Positions 18,150 to 27,447 of a stretch of DNA of 64,000 bases are shown one piece after another (within the stretch, counting starts at the first letter, position 1; each line of letters begins with the position of its first letter). The stretch is from Nitrospinota bacterium (lineage in GTDB: Bacteria > Nitrospinota_A > UBA7883 > JACRGQ01). The DNA is taken from assembly GCA_029881495.1 (NCBI GenBank), contig JAOUMJ010000011.1:16206-80205 (forward strand), read 5' to 3'. Below the pieces are notes generated by a model. That model saw nothing but the letters and a program-made list of their open reading frames with translations, ran no database searches and was not told where the DNA came from. The position numbers and the translations under genes were made by a program.

Positions 18150-19565
18150 TTGAGGAAGTTTTCAACTGGTTCTTGCCCTTCATCTGAGACAAATATAGAA
18201 GTTAGCCTGTTTGTCATATTTGCATTTTTTCTTCTACTCGGCTTCAGCATTGAGAAGGCAGAGGCGGTTCCGTCGTTTGCAAAAAAATATTCGGCCCCAT
18301 GTACGCTCTGTCACTCAACTTGGCCAAGGCTTAACAAGATCGGCTATCAATTCAAGATAAACGGCTATCAGCTCCCAGATGGACGTGATGGGAGCGACTT
18401 TGGGAAAGTATCACCTGATTGGAATCTTCATCTTGACTCAGGGGACGCAAATCCGCCGGTAAGCCTTAGGTTGAAAGGGGGGTACCAGCTCCAGAGCCCA
18501 CTTTCAGACCTTGAAGGGAGGCAGTCAACACGGTTTGCCTGTTGTACCGAGCCGAACAGCCTTAATCTCTACGCGGCCGGCAGTGCCGCAAAGGATGTTG
18601 CATATTTCATCTCCTATCCATTGGGAGGCAAGGAGATGGAGCAGGGGTACATCCGCCTTGTAAATATGCTTGGTCAAGGGGGTATGGCACTCGATATCGG
18701 CGTGATAAGAACCGCCGACTACGATATTGTACCTCAGACCAGAGAATGGTTTGGAGAGCCAAACCTCGCTTATAACGGGAACGAGAGTTTTCGCGGTTTT
18801 GCGCACGGTCTGCACGCTGGTGCGTCGGATACCGGGATAAGGATCTATGGAAATCCGGGGTACCATCTATTCACTTACGATCTGGTATATGTGACCGGCG
18901 TAAAGACGATAGGGGGAACCTACAGAGGGCATGGTGAAGGGGTAGGGGCAACAGGCCGAATAGACTGGGACAATTTTGGGCTTTCTATCAAATATTGGCA
19001 GGTTAAATCCGGAGCGACAACATTCACGAGAGTAGATACCGGTGGTGTCGGGACATTCCTGTATAACTTTAATGAAGATGGAGAATTTAAACCTAATCGT
19101 CTCTATCCAAATGAAACTACCGTAGACATCATACTGAATATGAAATACGAGACCGAAAGATGGCGGGTAGAGTTCGTATTCGATAAAAACAGCTTTAGAA
19201 CTGATGAGAGAAAAGATCCGACAGGCATGCATACCTATGTAAGGGGTGTGAACGACAGAACAGGGCTAAGCGTCGCATGGGTATACAGGGTCAGCAGTTC
19301 AATAGCCATTGGCGCCAGGTATGCGCAGTCGACAACGAAGGATTTTTCAGAAATGTATGACGATCTCTACCATGAAATACCTGAAGCGAATGCCGCGAAG
19401 GCAGATTTCAAGATTGATTTCATGCCGGCTCAAAATGTGAAATTTGCTTTACAGGCAACTATGGATACATCAGACGCTGATTCCAGGAAGACCATCATGA
19501 ATGGGGTCCTTTCTGAATATGATCAGCAAAACAAACTGCTCCTTCTATGGGATTTGGCTATCTAA
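18150..19565 (+). CDS. Outer-membrane porin with N-terminal mono-haem c motif
   Basis: About 471 residues. A signal segment (SLFVIFAFFLLLGFSIEKAEA) is followed by SFAKKYSAPCTLCHSTWPRL, where C-x-x-C-H marks one covalently bound haem c. The GYQFKINGYQLPDG region is typical of the CxxCH-porin proteins seen in several anaerobic and nitrite-oxidising lineages. The remaining 380 residues are alternating beta-strand segments ending LLLLWDLAI. The start is a TTG with GAGGAG six bases upstream; an earlier in-frame TTG at 18120 lacks a ribosome site. It probably moves electrons or redox-active ions across the outer membrane (inference). It has its own promoter and terminator, so it is a single-gene unit. 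Confidence 0.8.
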   Translation: MRKFSTGSCPSSETNIEVSLFVIFAFFLLLGFSIEKAEAVPSFAKKYSAPCTLCHSTWPRLNKIGYQFKINGYQLPDGRDGSDFGKVSPDWNLHLDSGDANPPVSLRLKGGYQLQSPLSDLEGRQSTRFACCTEPNSLNLYAAGSAAKDVAYFISYPLGGKEMEQGYIRLVNMLGQGGMALDIGVIRTADYDIVPQTREWFGEPNLAYNGNESFRGFAHGLHAGASDTGIRIYGNPGYHLFTYDLVYVTGVKTIGGTYRGHGEGVGATGRIDWDNFGLSIKYWQVKSGATTFTRVDTGGVGTFLYNFNEDGEFKPNRLYPNETTVDIILNMKYETERWRVEFVFDKNSFRTDERKDPTGMHTYVRGVNDRTGLSVAWVYRVSSSIAIGARYAQSTTKDFSEMYDDLYHEIPEANAAKADFKIDFMPAQNVKFALQATMDTSDADSRKTIMNGVLSEYDQQNKLLLLWDLAI

Positions 19566-19600
19566 CTCCTCCTCCTCTCAAATAGCCGATCCTGTCTTAG

Positions 19601-19629
19601 GGCCCCGGGGTCGACACACCCCCGGGGCC
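19601..19629 (+). terminator. GC-rich hairpin after the haem c-porin gene
   Basis: GGCCCCGGGG (19601-19610) pairs perfectly with CCCCGGGGCC (19620-19629) around a 9-base loop, 36 bases after the stop. The run that follows is pyrimidine-rich (TCCTCCTTCTC) rather than pure T. It therefore resembles an intrinsic terminator with a weak tail. Confidence 0.6.
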
Positions 19630-19740
19630 TCCTCCTTCTCATTGATAAATAAGGAGTTAGTTCTGTATGCTTTGTCCCAGTGAATTAGAATATAGATTAA
19701 AGTCAGATAGCAGAATCTTTGAATAGCAGTTAAAAATAAA

Positions 19741-19770
19741 TTGACTTCGAGGTACAAGAAGTAGGATAAT
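19741..19770 (+). promoter_or_regulatory. Candidate promoter for the FecR-TSP3 megaprotein
   Basis: TTGACT (19741-19746), 18-base spacer, GATAAT (19765-19770), leaving a leader of about 210 bases before the ATG at 19988. The 420-base gap between 19566 and 19987 contains only the hairpin at 19601-19629, this motif and the leader. A reading frame is open through the leader but lacks signs of coding before the signal peptide. Confidence 0.4.
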
Positions 19771-19987
19771 CTGAAAAGGTATAAATAGACACAGATGTAG
19801 CATAATATGGTTGATGTATTATTTCGTTGCATATGTGAAAGGTGATATGGGGCGCAATTCCGAGTCGTTTGGAAAGTGCCAAAAGAATTGGTACAATATA
19901 ATTGAAGTAGGAAAGCAGTTTTACGTAATTTCAAAGGTATCGTGGAAGGACGTCTTCTTGAAAAACTTTTATAGTGGGGTTGGGAAA

Positions 19988-22900
19988 ATGATAAACGTGA
20001 GTAAGCTTGGGGTCGCGGTTCTCATATCTATTTTCACACTAGTTGCCATTCCGAAAGAGGCACATTCTGCCAAGGTAATGAGCAAGGGTGAATACATAGA
20101 TCTGCTCGTTCAAAAGGATCTTAAATCTTCTCATCAAAATGAATTTATTCCTCAAAATGCATCGAAGATGAAGAAGGACGATTTATACAAATCCGTTCTT
20201 GCATCAATGGCGAAAAAAGGGGTTAAACCTTTTTCATCAGATGATCTCAAATCCCCACTTACAAAAGTTGAGATGGTCGATTTCACATATGCCTTCCTTA
20301 CAGGTGATGCTGGCGGAAACTTCATAGAGAGAAAATACTTCCTAAAAGAAAAAGGTGTCGTCGACCCCAACGACATCGGCATGGTAAAGAGTTATGAAGG
20401 CGATGTAACTTTCACCCGCTTCGAGACCAAAAAGACTTTTGGGATAAACGGCAGTGAAGCTGTCCTTTTCAAGGATGTAGCGGAGACTGAAGAGGAATCC
20501 CGCCTGCAACTGGTATTTGACGATAACTCCGAACTTACTCTCGGTGAAGACAGCGCCGTTGAGATAAACCAGATGATTTTCGACCCCAAGAAGAACATCA
20601 GGGATATTACCGTCAAAGTCGCTTTTGGTAAATTAAAGGTTAAAGCATCGAAACTGAACACTGCAGACGTTAATTTCAAGATTGAAACGCCGACAGCCGT
20701 TATCGGTGTACGCGGTACAGAATTTGTCGTTGACGTTAATGATACTGGTAAAACAAAAATAACGACTATCGAAGGTCTAGTTGCAGTAAAGCCCAATCTT
20801 CAGCCTTTCAAAATAAACGGCGGGTCGAAGAATGTTCAGAAGAAAGTTACAAAGATAAATAAGGTCGTTGAAAAGGCTACGAAGGTAAAAGAAAAAGCCG
20901 CAGCCGAAAAAGCAGAGAAAAAAGAGGAAGTAGCGAAACAGAGCGATTCAGCTGAAGAAACAGCGACTACAGAAACAACCGCCGCAGAAACATCATCTGC
21001 TCCGGTTGAAGCTGCATCTGCACAGGAAGAAGTTCTTCTAGGCGCAAACACCTCTACCGATGTTTCAGAAGAGGGTAATTCCAGCGGGCCTGTTGACGTG
21101 CCGCCTGCTGAAATGCAGAAAATAATCAAGGAAACCACGGTCATTAATCCTGTAATTGTAGCCGGCGGCGGTGCGGTAAACGCAAGTGAAGCGAAGAAAG
21201 TTGTAGAAGTTGCTGCAAAAGTGGAAGAAGAAATTGTTACTGAAGAAGAAGCAAAGGCAGAAGAGGAGCCTGTAGCAGAAACAACTGAGACCGCCTCCGA
21301 AGAGACAGCTTCTGAAGAGGTCGCCTCCACAGAAGAGGAAGCAACAACTGAGGCTGGAACAGAAACCGAAGAGAAAAGCGTTGCAGAGGAAACCGTTATA
21401 GAAGTCGCTTCCCTGGATAAGGGCGATGGAGGGGAAAAAGCCGCTGAGCTTGAAAAGGAAAAAGACTCGGATGGAGACGGAGTTCCGGATGTAAATGATA
21501 AATTCCCGAACGATCCAAACGAAGTTGTTGACTCGGATGGAGACGGTGTCGGTGATAACTCAGATGCTTTCCCGAGAAATGCTAAGGAAAAGGCAGATTC
21601 GGATGGAGACGGTGTCGGTGATAATTCAGATGCGTTCCCGAATGATCCGAAAGAGAGCGCCGATTCGGATGGCGATGGTGTCGGTGACAACGGCGATGCT
21701 TTTCCAAGAGATGCTACTGAAGTTGCCGATTCGGATGGTGACGGTGTAGGTGATAATTCAGATGCGTTCCCGGCAAATGTTAACGAGTCCAAGGATTCGG
21801 ATGGCGATGGAATCGGCGACAACTCAGACAAGTTCCCGAAGGATTCAACCGAGTGGGTCGATTCGGATGGTGACGGCGTAGGCGATAATAAAGACGCATT
21901 CCCGACTAACAAGAAAGAGTCGAAAGATTCGGATGGAGACGGCATCGGTGATAATTCAGATGCGTTCCCGAACGATGCAACGGAAACTGCTGATTCAGAC
22001 GGCGATGGTGTAGGTGACAACAAGGATGCATTCCCGAACAACGCGAAGGAAAAGGCAGATTCTGACGGCGACGGCGTAGGCGATAATTCAGACAAATTCC
22101 CGAAGGATCCTACCGAGTGGGCTGATTCAGATGGCGACGGCGTAGGCGATAACAAGGATGCATTCCCGAACAACGCGAAGGAATCTAAAGATTCCGACGG
22201 AGATGGCATCGGTGACAATTCCGATAAATTCCCAAACGATGCAACGGAAACTGCTGATGCAGACGGTGACGGCGTAGGCGATAACAAGGATGCCTTCCCG
22301 AAAAATAAGGCTGAGTGGGCAGATTCTGATGGCGATGGCGTAGGCGATAATTCCGACAAATTCCCGAACGACTCAACCGAGACTGCTGATTCTGATGGCG
22401 ACGGTATAGGTAATAACAAGGATGCTTTCCCGAATGATGCAACCGAGACTGCTGATTCAGACGGCGACGGTGTAGGCGATAACAAGGACGCATTCCCGAA
22501 TGATCCAACCGAGACAGCAGACTCTGACGGCGACGGAGTTGGGGACAACAAGGATGCTTTCCCGAATGATCCGACCGAGACTGCAGACTCTGACGGTGAT
22601 GGTGTAGGTGATAATAAGGACGCATTCCCGAATGATCCAACCGAGACCGCAGATTCTGATGGCGACGGTGTAGGTGATAATAAGGATGCTTTCCCGAATG
22701 ATGCAACCGAGACTGCTGATGCAGACGGTGATGGTGTAGGTGATAATAAGGATGCTTTCCCGAACGATCCTACCGAAACCGCAGACTCTGACGGTGATGG
22801 TGTAGGTGATAATAAGGATGCTTTCCCGAATGATCCAACCGAGACCGCAGATTCTGATGGCGACGGTGTAGGTGATAATAAGGATGCTTTCCCGAATGAT

Positions 22901-25363
22901 CCAACCGAGACCGCAGATTCTGATGGCGACGGTGTAGGTGATAATAAGGATGCTTTCCCGAATGATGCAACCGAGACTGCTGATGCAGACGGCGACGGTG
23001 TAGGCGACAATAAAGACGCATTCCCGAATGATCCGACAGAAACCGCGGATTCTGACGGTGATGGCGTTGGCGACAACAAGGATGCATTCCCGAATGATCC
23101 AACCGAGACCGTAGACTCTGACGGTGATGGTGTTGGCGACAACAAGGATGCATTCCCGAATGATCCGACAGAAACAGCGGATTCTGACGGTGATGGCGTT
23201 GGCGACAACAAGGACGCCTTCCCGAATGATCCGACAGAAACAGCTGATTCAGACGGTGACGGTGTAGGCAACAATAAGGACGCATTCCCGAATGATCCTA
23301 CCGAGACTGCAGACTCTGACGGTGACGGTGTAGGCAACAACAAGGACGCATTCCCGAATGATCCTACCGAGACTGCAGATTCTGACGGTGATGGTGTAGG
23401 CAACAACAAGGACGCATTCCCGAACGACCCAACTGAGACTGCTGATTCAGACGGCGACGGTGTAGGCGACAACAAGGATGCTTTCCCGTTTGATCCGACC
23501 GAGTGGGCTGATGCTAATGGTAATGGTATTGGTGATAATAAAGAAGCGTCGCTTCTGGCATTAAGCGGTGCAAACTTCCTTGCGATGTGGAATACGTTAT
23601 CACCGCAGGAGCAGGCTCTTTTAAGCAACCTCCTTGCACTAGATCAGAAAGTGTCTATTGCACAGTCGGATATTGGTAATCTGCAGGGTACAAATCTCGT
23701 AACCTACTGGAAATCACTTGGCGCTGATGTTCAGGGACAGTTGATCGCAGGTCTTACGGCTCAACAGGCGCAGACGATGTTGAGCGGAATGGCCGGAGCA
23801 GAACTTGTTGCATTCTGGAACGCTCTTACCCCTTCTCAGCAGGTAGGGGTGGTTCTTGACGGCACACAGGCTCTTGCGATCATGAACACGGGTAATTTGT
23901 CTGGAGCAGTTCTTGTCAATTTCTGGTTCACGCTTGATCCGGCTACCCAAGCCGCGATAATTCCCAGCCTGAATACGATGCAGGCACAGACGATTCTTGA
24001 CTCACTGACGGGTGCAGAGCGCCAGGCTTTCTGGAACGCCTTGTCACCCGAAATGCAGGCTCAGCTCAATAATGGCCAGAATCCACCGACAGATGCCGAG
24101 ATAGGCGATGCGGTAGCAGCTGAGCTTTCGAAGCTTCCAGGTGGAGCTAACGACCAAAGAGCAATCGTTGCCAGTGATGATGTTGTTGCTGCGATAAAAG
24201 CAGGAGGTCTTGCTTCAGCGGAAGATATTGATGGCGGATTTAAACCAGAAAACTACCAGCTACAGACAGGCGAGTATACCAGCGAAGATGTGAAAACCGC
24301 ACTGTCTGGCAGTGGATACCTTTCCTATGCTGTTCAGGTTGAAGAGGACTTTGTGAACAAGGCTTCGCTGAGAATTTTCAATGATAGCCGGGCTACAATG
24401 GATGGAGAAGACGATGATCATAGGGATCATGTGCGAAACGAACTGTGGGGCAATATAGATAGTGCCCTTGAAAACTCCGATATCCGTGGTCGTGATGCCT
24501 TGCTTGAGGAAGTAGCTGACGCAAGGGCCGGCAGGGTTCTTAAGGATGCAAATGGCAACTGGGTTAGGGTTCAGCAGTATGTAATTCGCCCGACATCCGA
24601 TTCATTACAGGTAGTAAGCGTAAATCTGCGGGGCGCGGAGGCTGGAGATCTTTCCGGTCTGCAGTCAATGGACTGGCAAACCGAGTTCGATAAAAACCTG
24701 CCGGGTGGAAGTGCGATACTTGACCTGCCGTGGGCAGACTACCTGAATACTTACAGGGATTCGAGCGGTAAAACCGGTGGTGATAGCAACGAACATGGTA
24801 AACAAGGTGAATCAAAAACCGGTTATGTTAAACATGACAGCGACTATGAATTGGATAAGATGTCTGTTGAGTTTAAATCGGGTAGCGACTCGCTTAAGGA
24901 ATCAAGATCCTTTAAGGAATTGGATCATGGCAAACAGTCCATATTCGATGAGACTTTGACCGTAAACGGCGAATCGTTCGAGTATGACAGGAACTTGAAT
25001 TCCAAGTCGAAGTATATGATTACCATGGTATCCGGCGGAGAATTGAAGTACAGGTACTCAATCAAGGATAGCAATGGAGAAAAGAAGGACATCGACGTAA
25101 GCCTGTTCGTAGTGGGCGACGCGCATCTGGCCGATAACGTCGGAGTTGACGGTTCAGTTGAAACCGGAGTAAAGGACGTGTGGCAGGGGCTTGGTGCAAA
25201 TACAGAAGGTAGCTCAGTAAATGTTGGAAACAATAATCTTGAATTCAGGTTCTCCAACACAAAAGCCAGCAGCGGATTGCTGACAAATCCTCTTGATTTG
25301 GTATACATACCTCTGCCGAGGATGGATTGGAAAGCCGCTAGTGTGGAAAGGCACCACGATTAG
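19988..25363 (+). CDS. Exported FecR-domain / thrombospondin type 3 repeat megaprotein
   Basis: 1791 residues from an ATG preceded by GGGGTTGGGAAA. The start is chosen because the signal peptide (VSKLGVAVLISIFTLVA...AHSA) follows at once; the frame stays open upstream to 19811. Residues about 135-270 are a FecR domain (DDNSELTLGEDSAVEI; TPTAVIGVRGTEFVV). Residues 340-490 are a Glu/Ala/Thr-rich linker. Residues 493-1174 are 31 tandem 22-residue thrombospondin type 3 repeats (DSDGDGVGDN-x-DAFPNDP type), each with calcium-ligand aspartates. Residues about 1190-1365 hold five Trp-containing helical repeats. The last 420 residues are not recognised. There is no LPxTG, PEP-CTERM or type 9 sorting tail. 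It is likely a long calcium-stiffened surface or periplasmic stalk. It is followed by a strong terminator and then an OmpA-barrel gene. Confidence 0.85.
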   Translation: MINVSKLGVAVLISIFTLVAIPKEAHSAKVMSKGEYIDLLVQKDLKSSHQNEFIPQNASKMKKDDLYKSVLASMAKKGVKPFSSDDLKSPLTKVEMVDFTYAFLTGDAGGNFIERKYFLKEKGVVDPNDIGMVKSYEGDVTFTRFETKKTFGINGSEAVLFKDVAETEEESRLQLVFDDNSELTLGEDSAVEINQMIFDPKKNIRDITVKVAFGKLKVKASKLNTADVNFKIETPTAVIGVRGTEFVVDVNDTGKTKITTIEGLVAVKPNLQPFKINGGSKNVQKKVTKINKVVEKATKVKEKAAAEKAEKKEEVAKQSDSAEETATTETTAAETSSAPVEAASAQEEVLLGANTSTDVSEEGNSSGPVDVPPAEMQKIIKETTVINPVIVAGGGAVNASEAKKVVEVAAKVEEEIVTEEEAKAEEEPVAETTETASEETASEEVASTEEEATTEAGTETEEKSVAEETVIEVASLDKGDGGEKAAELEKEKDSDGDGVPDVNDKFPNDPNEVVDSDGDGVGDNSDAFPRNAKEKADSDGDGVGDNSDAFPNDPKESADSDGDGVGDNGDAFPRDATEVADSDGDGVGDNSDAFPANVNESKDSDGDGIGDNSDKFPKDSTEWVDSDGDGVGDNKDAFPTNKKESKDSDGDGIGDNSDAFPNDATETADSDGDGVGDNKDAFPNNAKEKADSDGDGVGDNSDKFPKDPTEWADSDGDGVGDNKDAFPNNAKESKDSDGDGIGDNSDKFPNDATETADADGDGVGDNKDAFPKNKAEWADSDGDGVGDNSDKFPNDSTETADSDGDGIGNNKDAFPNDATETADSDGDGVGDNKDAFPNDPTETADSDGDGVGDNKDAFPNDPTETADSDGDGVGDNKDAFPNDPTETADSDGDGVGDNKDAFPNDATETADADGDGVGDNKDAFPNDPTETADSDGDGVGDNKDAFPNDPTETADSDGDGVGDNKDAFPNDPTETADSDGDGVGDNKDAFPNDATETADADGDGVGDNKDAFPNDPTETADSDGDGVGDNKDAFPNDPTETVDSDGDGVGDNKDAFPNDPTETADSDGDGVGDNKDAFPNDPTETADSDGDGVGNNKDAFPNDPTETADSDGDGVGNNKDAFPNDPTETADSDGDGVGNNKDAFPNDPTETADSDGDGVGDNKDAFPFDPTEWADANGNGIGDNKEASLLALSGANFLAMWNTLSPQEQALLSNLLALDQKVSIAQSDIGNLQGTNLVTYWKSLGADVQGQLIAGLTAQQAQTMLSGMAGAELVAFWNALTPSQQVGVVLDGTQALAIMNTGNLSGAVLVNFWFTLDPATQAAIIPSLNTMQAQTILDSLTGAERQAFWNALSPEMQAQLNNGQNPPTDAEIGDAVAAELSKLPGGANDQRAIVASDDVVAAIKAGGLASAEDIDGGFKPENYQLQTGEYTSEDVKTALSGSGYLSYAVQVEEDFVNKASLRIFNDSRATMDGEDDDHRDHVRNELWGNIDSALENSDIRGRDALLEEVADARAGRVLKDANGNWVRVQQYVIRPTSDSLQVVSVNLRGAEAGDLSGLQSMDWQTEFDKNLPGGSAILDLPWADYLNTYRDSSGKTGGDSNEHGKQGESKTGYVKHDSDYELDKMSVEFKSGSDSLKESRSFKELDHGKQSIFDETLTVNGESFEYDRNLNSKSKYMITMVSGGELKYRYSIKDSNGEKKDIDVSLFVVGDAHLADNVGVDGSVETGVKDVWQGLGANTEGSSVNVGNNNLEFRFSNTKASSGLLTNPLDLVYIPLPRMDWKAASVERHHD
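21464..23509 (+). repeat. 31 tandem 66-bp repeats coding thrombospondin type 3 motifs
   Basis: The array has exactly 31 units of 66 bases (2046 bases), each coding 22 residues, with a degenerate 32nd unit after it. Early units (1-15) vary; units 16-30 are nearly identical. A four-unit (264-base) block recurs: the sequence around 22649 reappears at 22913. That implies recent duplication by slippage or unequal exchange. Because 66 is a multiple of three, the antisense strand also stays open, giving a false long frame. Confidence 0.95.
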
Positions 25364-25380
25364 CTTAAAATAGCTTGCAG

Positions 25381-25414
25381 ACGCCCCTCCAGCACGAAGA
25401 TGGAGGGGCGTTTT
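25381..25414 (+). terminator. Intrinsic terminator after the megaprotein gene
   Basis: ACGCCCCTCCA (25381-25391) pairs with TGGAGGGGCGT (25401-25411) around a 9-base loop, followed directly by TTTT. The hairpin begins 18 bases after the stop. It separates the megaprotein gene from the OmpA-barrel gene, which therefore needs its own promoter in the remaining 240 bases; I see no convincing one there. Confidence 0.88.
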
Positions 25415-25654
25415 CATTTATACTGGTTCACAAAATTCACAAAATAGTCGAGGCAAAATTAGTCCCGCCATTGGTACAAACTTTGCTTTAATTCATTGAT
25501 AATCATGAATATGTACAAAAATCAGCAATAAATGGGATTTTGCCATGAAATTTTGGCAGTTTTTACAATAAATCGATGGAACCGTATCAGTTCTTCACTG
25601 AAAAATACCAAAAAATCCATTACAGCGGGTTAAAATAACCCAACACAGGGGGAG

Positions 25655-27400
25655 ATGACAATAAACAATCTGGCTGTAATGGTTCTTACAATATTTCTTA
25701 ACACTGATGAAGGTATCATGTTTCATCTTGCTGACAGCGAGATGACAAAACCAACTACCACAACCGTCGCAGAAGAAAACACCAGGCTAAAAAGCGAAGG
25801 CTATCTTGACTTATCGACAGGCGGCTCCGCAAAACCTCCAATTAACGCAGAAAGCGAACTGGCAAAAAAGCAGGATGATACTAAAACAAAAGAAAAGGGG
25901 AAAAAGGAGCCAAAAGAGAATGTAGTAGAGATGGTCTTTTTTGCCTTCAAAACCCACGTCCTGTCGGACAAGGCGAAAAAAAAGCTGAACGCGTTACCGA
26001 AAAATCGGAAATATAAACTGGTAGGCTATACAGACTCGATAGGTTCTATCGAGTTCAATAATATGCTTGCCATATTAAGGGCTACAACTACCGCACTGTA
26101 TCTACGGTCGTTAGGGGTGTTCGTCATAGAGTATTACGGGAGAGGGTCATGCTGTTACCTTGATCCGCTGAATCAGGATGTGAACCGGCGTGTTGAGATA
26201 ATAGATGTCGGCCCTTTGGAGGGTCCCAGGAGACCGCCTAAGAAGACGGAATGGATGAGGTTCATGTGGTTATCGGATATTTCGGCCAATAGCACCTACT
26301 CGTCATTGGTAGGCGGTTCATCCATTATGGGCGGCAATGCCTCTGCTGTTCTAGCTCCAACTGTACAGTTTGGAGATAATAAATTCCTGATAGTCCTAAA
26401 CAACACCTCGTATCAGAAAAGGAAGCAGGTATATACGGAGGATGAAGGGCCCCGGCTGAGCTCGGAATATCTGACGAATACTCTTACCCCCACATTCAAG
26501 TACAGCAACTCGGACAAGCTGGATTTAAGTCCCGGTCTGTTTTTCACTCAATCATATTCAAAGGAAACCCAGGATGAAATCTGGTTCAAGGGGCTTTACG
26601 ATTATGAGGAATCGGGCTATTCTTTTGACATACGGTATGTAGTTGGGACTACCGATACCTCCTCAAGCACGATGTCGCTAGGTTACCAGAAATACGATCG
26701 TGTATATCCCAATTTTAAATCATTATTCTCCATCGCTGGGTTTGGCACGCTTGAGGAGCATGAAAAGGATTTTGCCGGAACATCGTATTCCATGACGTAT
26801 GCGGTAAATAACTCACTTGGACTTTCATATACGTTAAACCTGAATTATTTGTTGAAGGAATACGTTGACAAGCTGGTGGAGAACGAATTTGGCGGCAGAG
26901 ATCCTGAAAGGCAACTGGATGTCAGTCAAACAGGTTCTCTTATGTTGACTTACAAGGCAAGCATGAATTCATCTATAGGTTTCAGGATTACCGTAAATGA
27001 TAACCTTAGCAACCAGAACCTTGTTGAAGGCTCCTTCCCTGATTTTATTTTTCACAAGAACTATTTTTCATATCAGTCAACAACGGTCTCTCCGGATTAC
27101 AGTTACATAATGCAATTATCTGACAAGAAGAGAGTCACATTCAGAACTGCGTATAACGTGACAAGAACCAATTTTTATGCAAGATATAGCAGAAATGAAC
27201 TTGGCGAATTGACCGATCAACTGCAGGAAGATTGGGCGCACAGTTACAGCGCAAGCGCCAGGTACACATTGAATGAGCATTGGAGCTTTAGCTCAATGCT
27301 GGATGTTTCAGCATCCAGATCAAATCTGAAGGACGAGCTGTTTTTTCGTTCAAACTACGAAATTATAAATATCTCATTTGGATTTTCATATCATTACTAG
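25655..27400 (+). CDS. OmpA-domain plus outer-membrane beta-barrel protein (reversed order)
   Basis: 581 residues. A short hydrophobic N-terminus (LAVMVLTIFL) is followed by a Lys/Glu-rich linker and an OmpA-like peptidoglycan-binding domain (residues about 90-190: VFFAFKTHVLSD, VGYTDSIGSIEFN, the helix LAILRATTTALYLRSLGV and the closing QDVNRRVEI). Residues about 200-581 are alternating strands ending in an aromatic terminal strand (FGFSYHY), the signature of a barrel inserted by the BAM machinery. In classical OmpA the barrel comes first, so the order here is reversed. It lies just downstream of the FecR-TSP3 gene and may anchor that protein or the cell wall to the outer membrane (inference). 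It converges with the TPR lipoprotein operon. Confidence 0.8.
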   Translation: MTINNLAVMVLTIFLNTDEGIMFHLADSEMTKPTTTTVAEENTRLKSEGYLDLSTGGSAKPPINAESELAKKQDDTKTKEKGKKEPKENVVEMVFFAFKTHVLSDKAKKKLNALPKNRKYKLVGYTDSIGSIEFNNMLAILRATTTALYLRSLGVFVIEYYGRGSCCYLDPLNQDVNRRVEIIDVGPLEGPRRPPKKTEWMRFMWLSDISANSTYSSLVGGSSIMGGNASAVLAPTVQFGDNKFLIVLNNTSYQKRKQVYTEDEGPRLSSEYLTNTLTPTFKYSNSDKLDLSPGLFFTQSYSKETQDEIWFKGLYDYEESGYSFDIRYVVGTTDTSSSTMSLGYQKYDRVYPNFKSLFSIAGFGTLEEHEKDFAGTSYSMTYAVNNSLGLSYTLNLNYLLKEYVDKLVENEFGGRDPERQLDVSQTGSLMLTYKASMNSSIGFRITVNDNLSNQNLVEGSFPDFIFHKNYFSYQSTTVSPDYSYIMQLSDKKRVTFRTAYNVTRTNFYARYSRNELGELTDQLQEDWAHSYSASARYTLNEHWSFSSMLDVSASRSNLKDELFFRSNYEIINISFGFSYHY

Positions 27401-27447
27401 TTGACTCATATGTCAAGTCAGTATGTTCAATTTTGAAGCGCCTAGGA

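Noticed and set aside
19811..19987. Upstream extension of the megaprotein by 59 codons
   Set aside because: The extension would place a charged leader before a clear signal peptide. The ATG at 19988 has a good ribosome site and is directly followed by the signal sequence.
21464..23509. Possible CRISPR array because of the regular repeats
   Set aside because: Units are contiguous 66-bp coding repeats without unique spacers and are read through as thrombospondin type 3 motifs.
20836..23628. A 930-codon open frame on the minus strand opposite the megaprotein repeats
   Set aside because: It exists because the 66-bp repeats keep all codons in phase and avoid antisense stops. Its product is low-complexity Ser/Pro with no start signal or homologous look.
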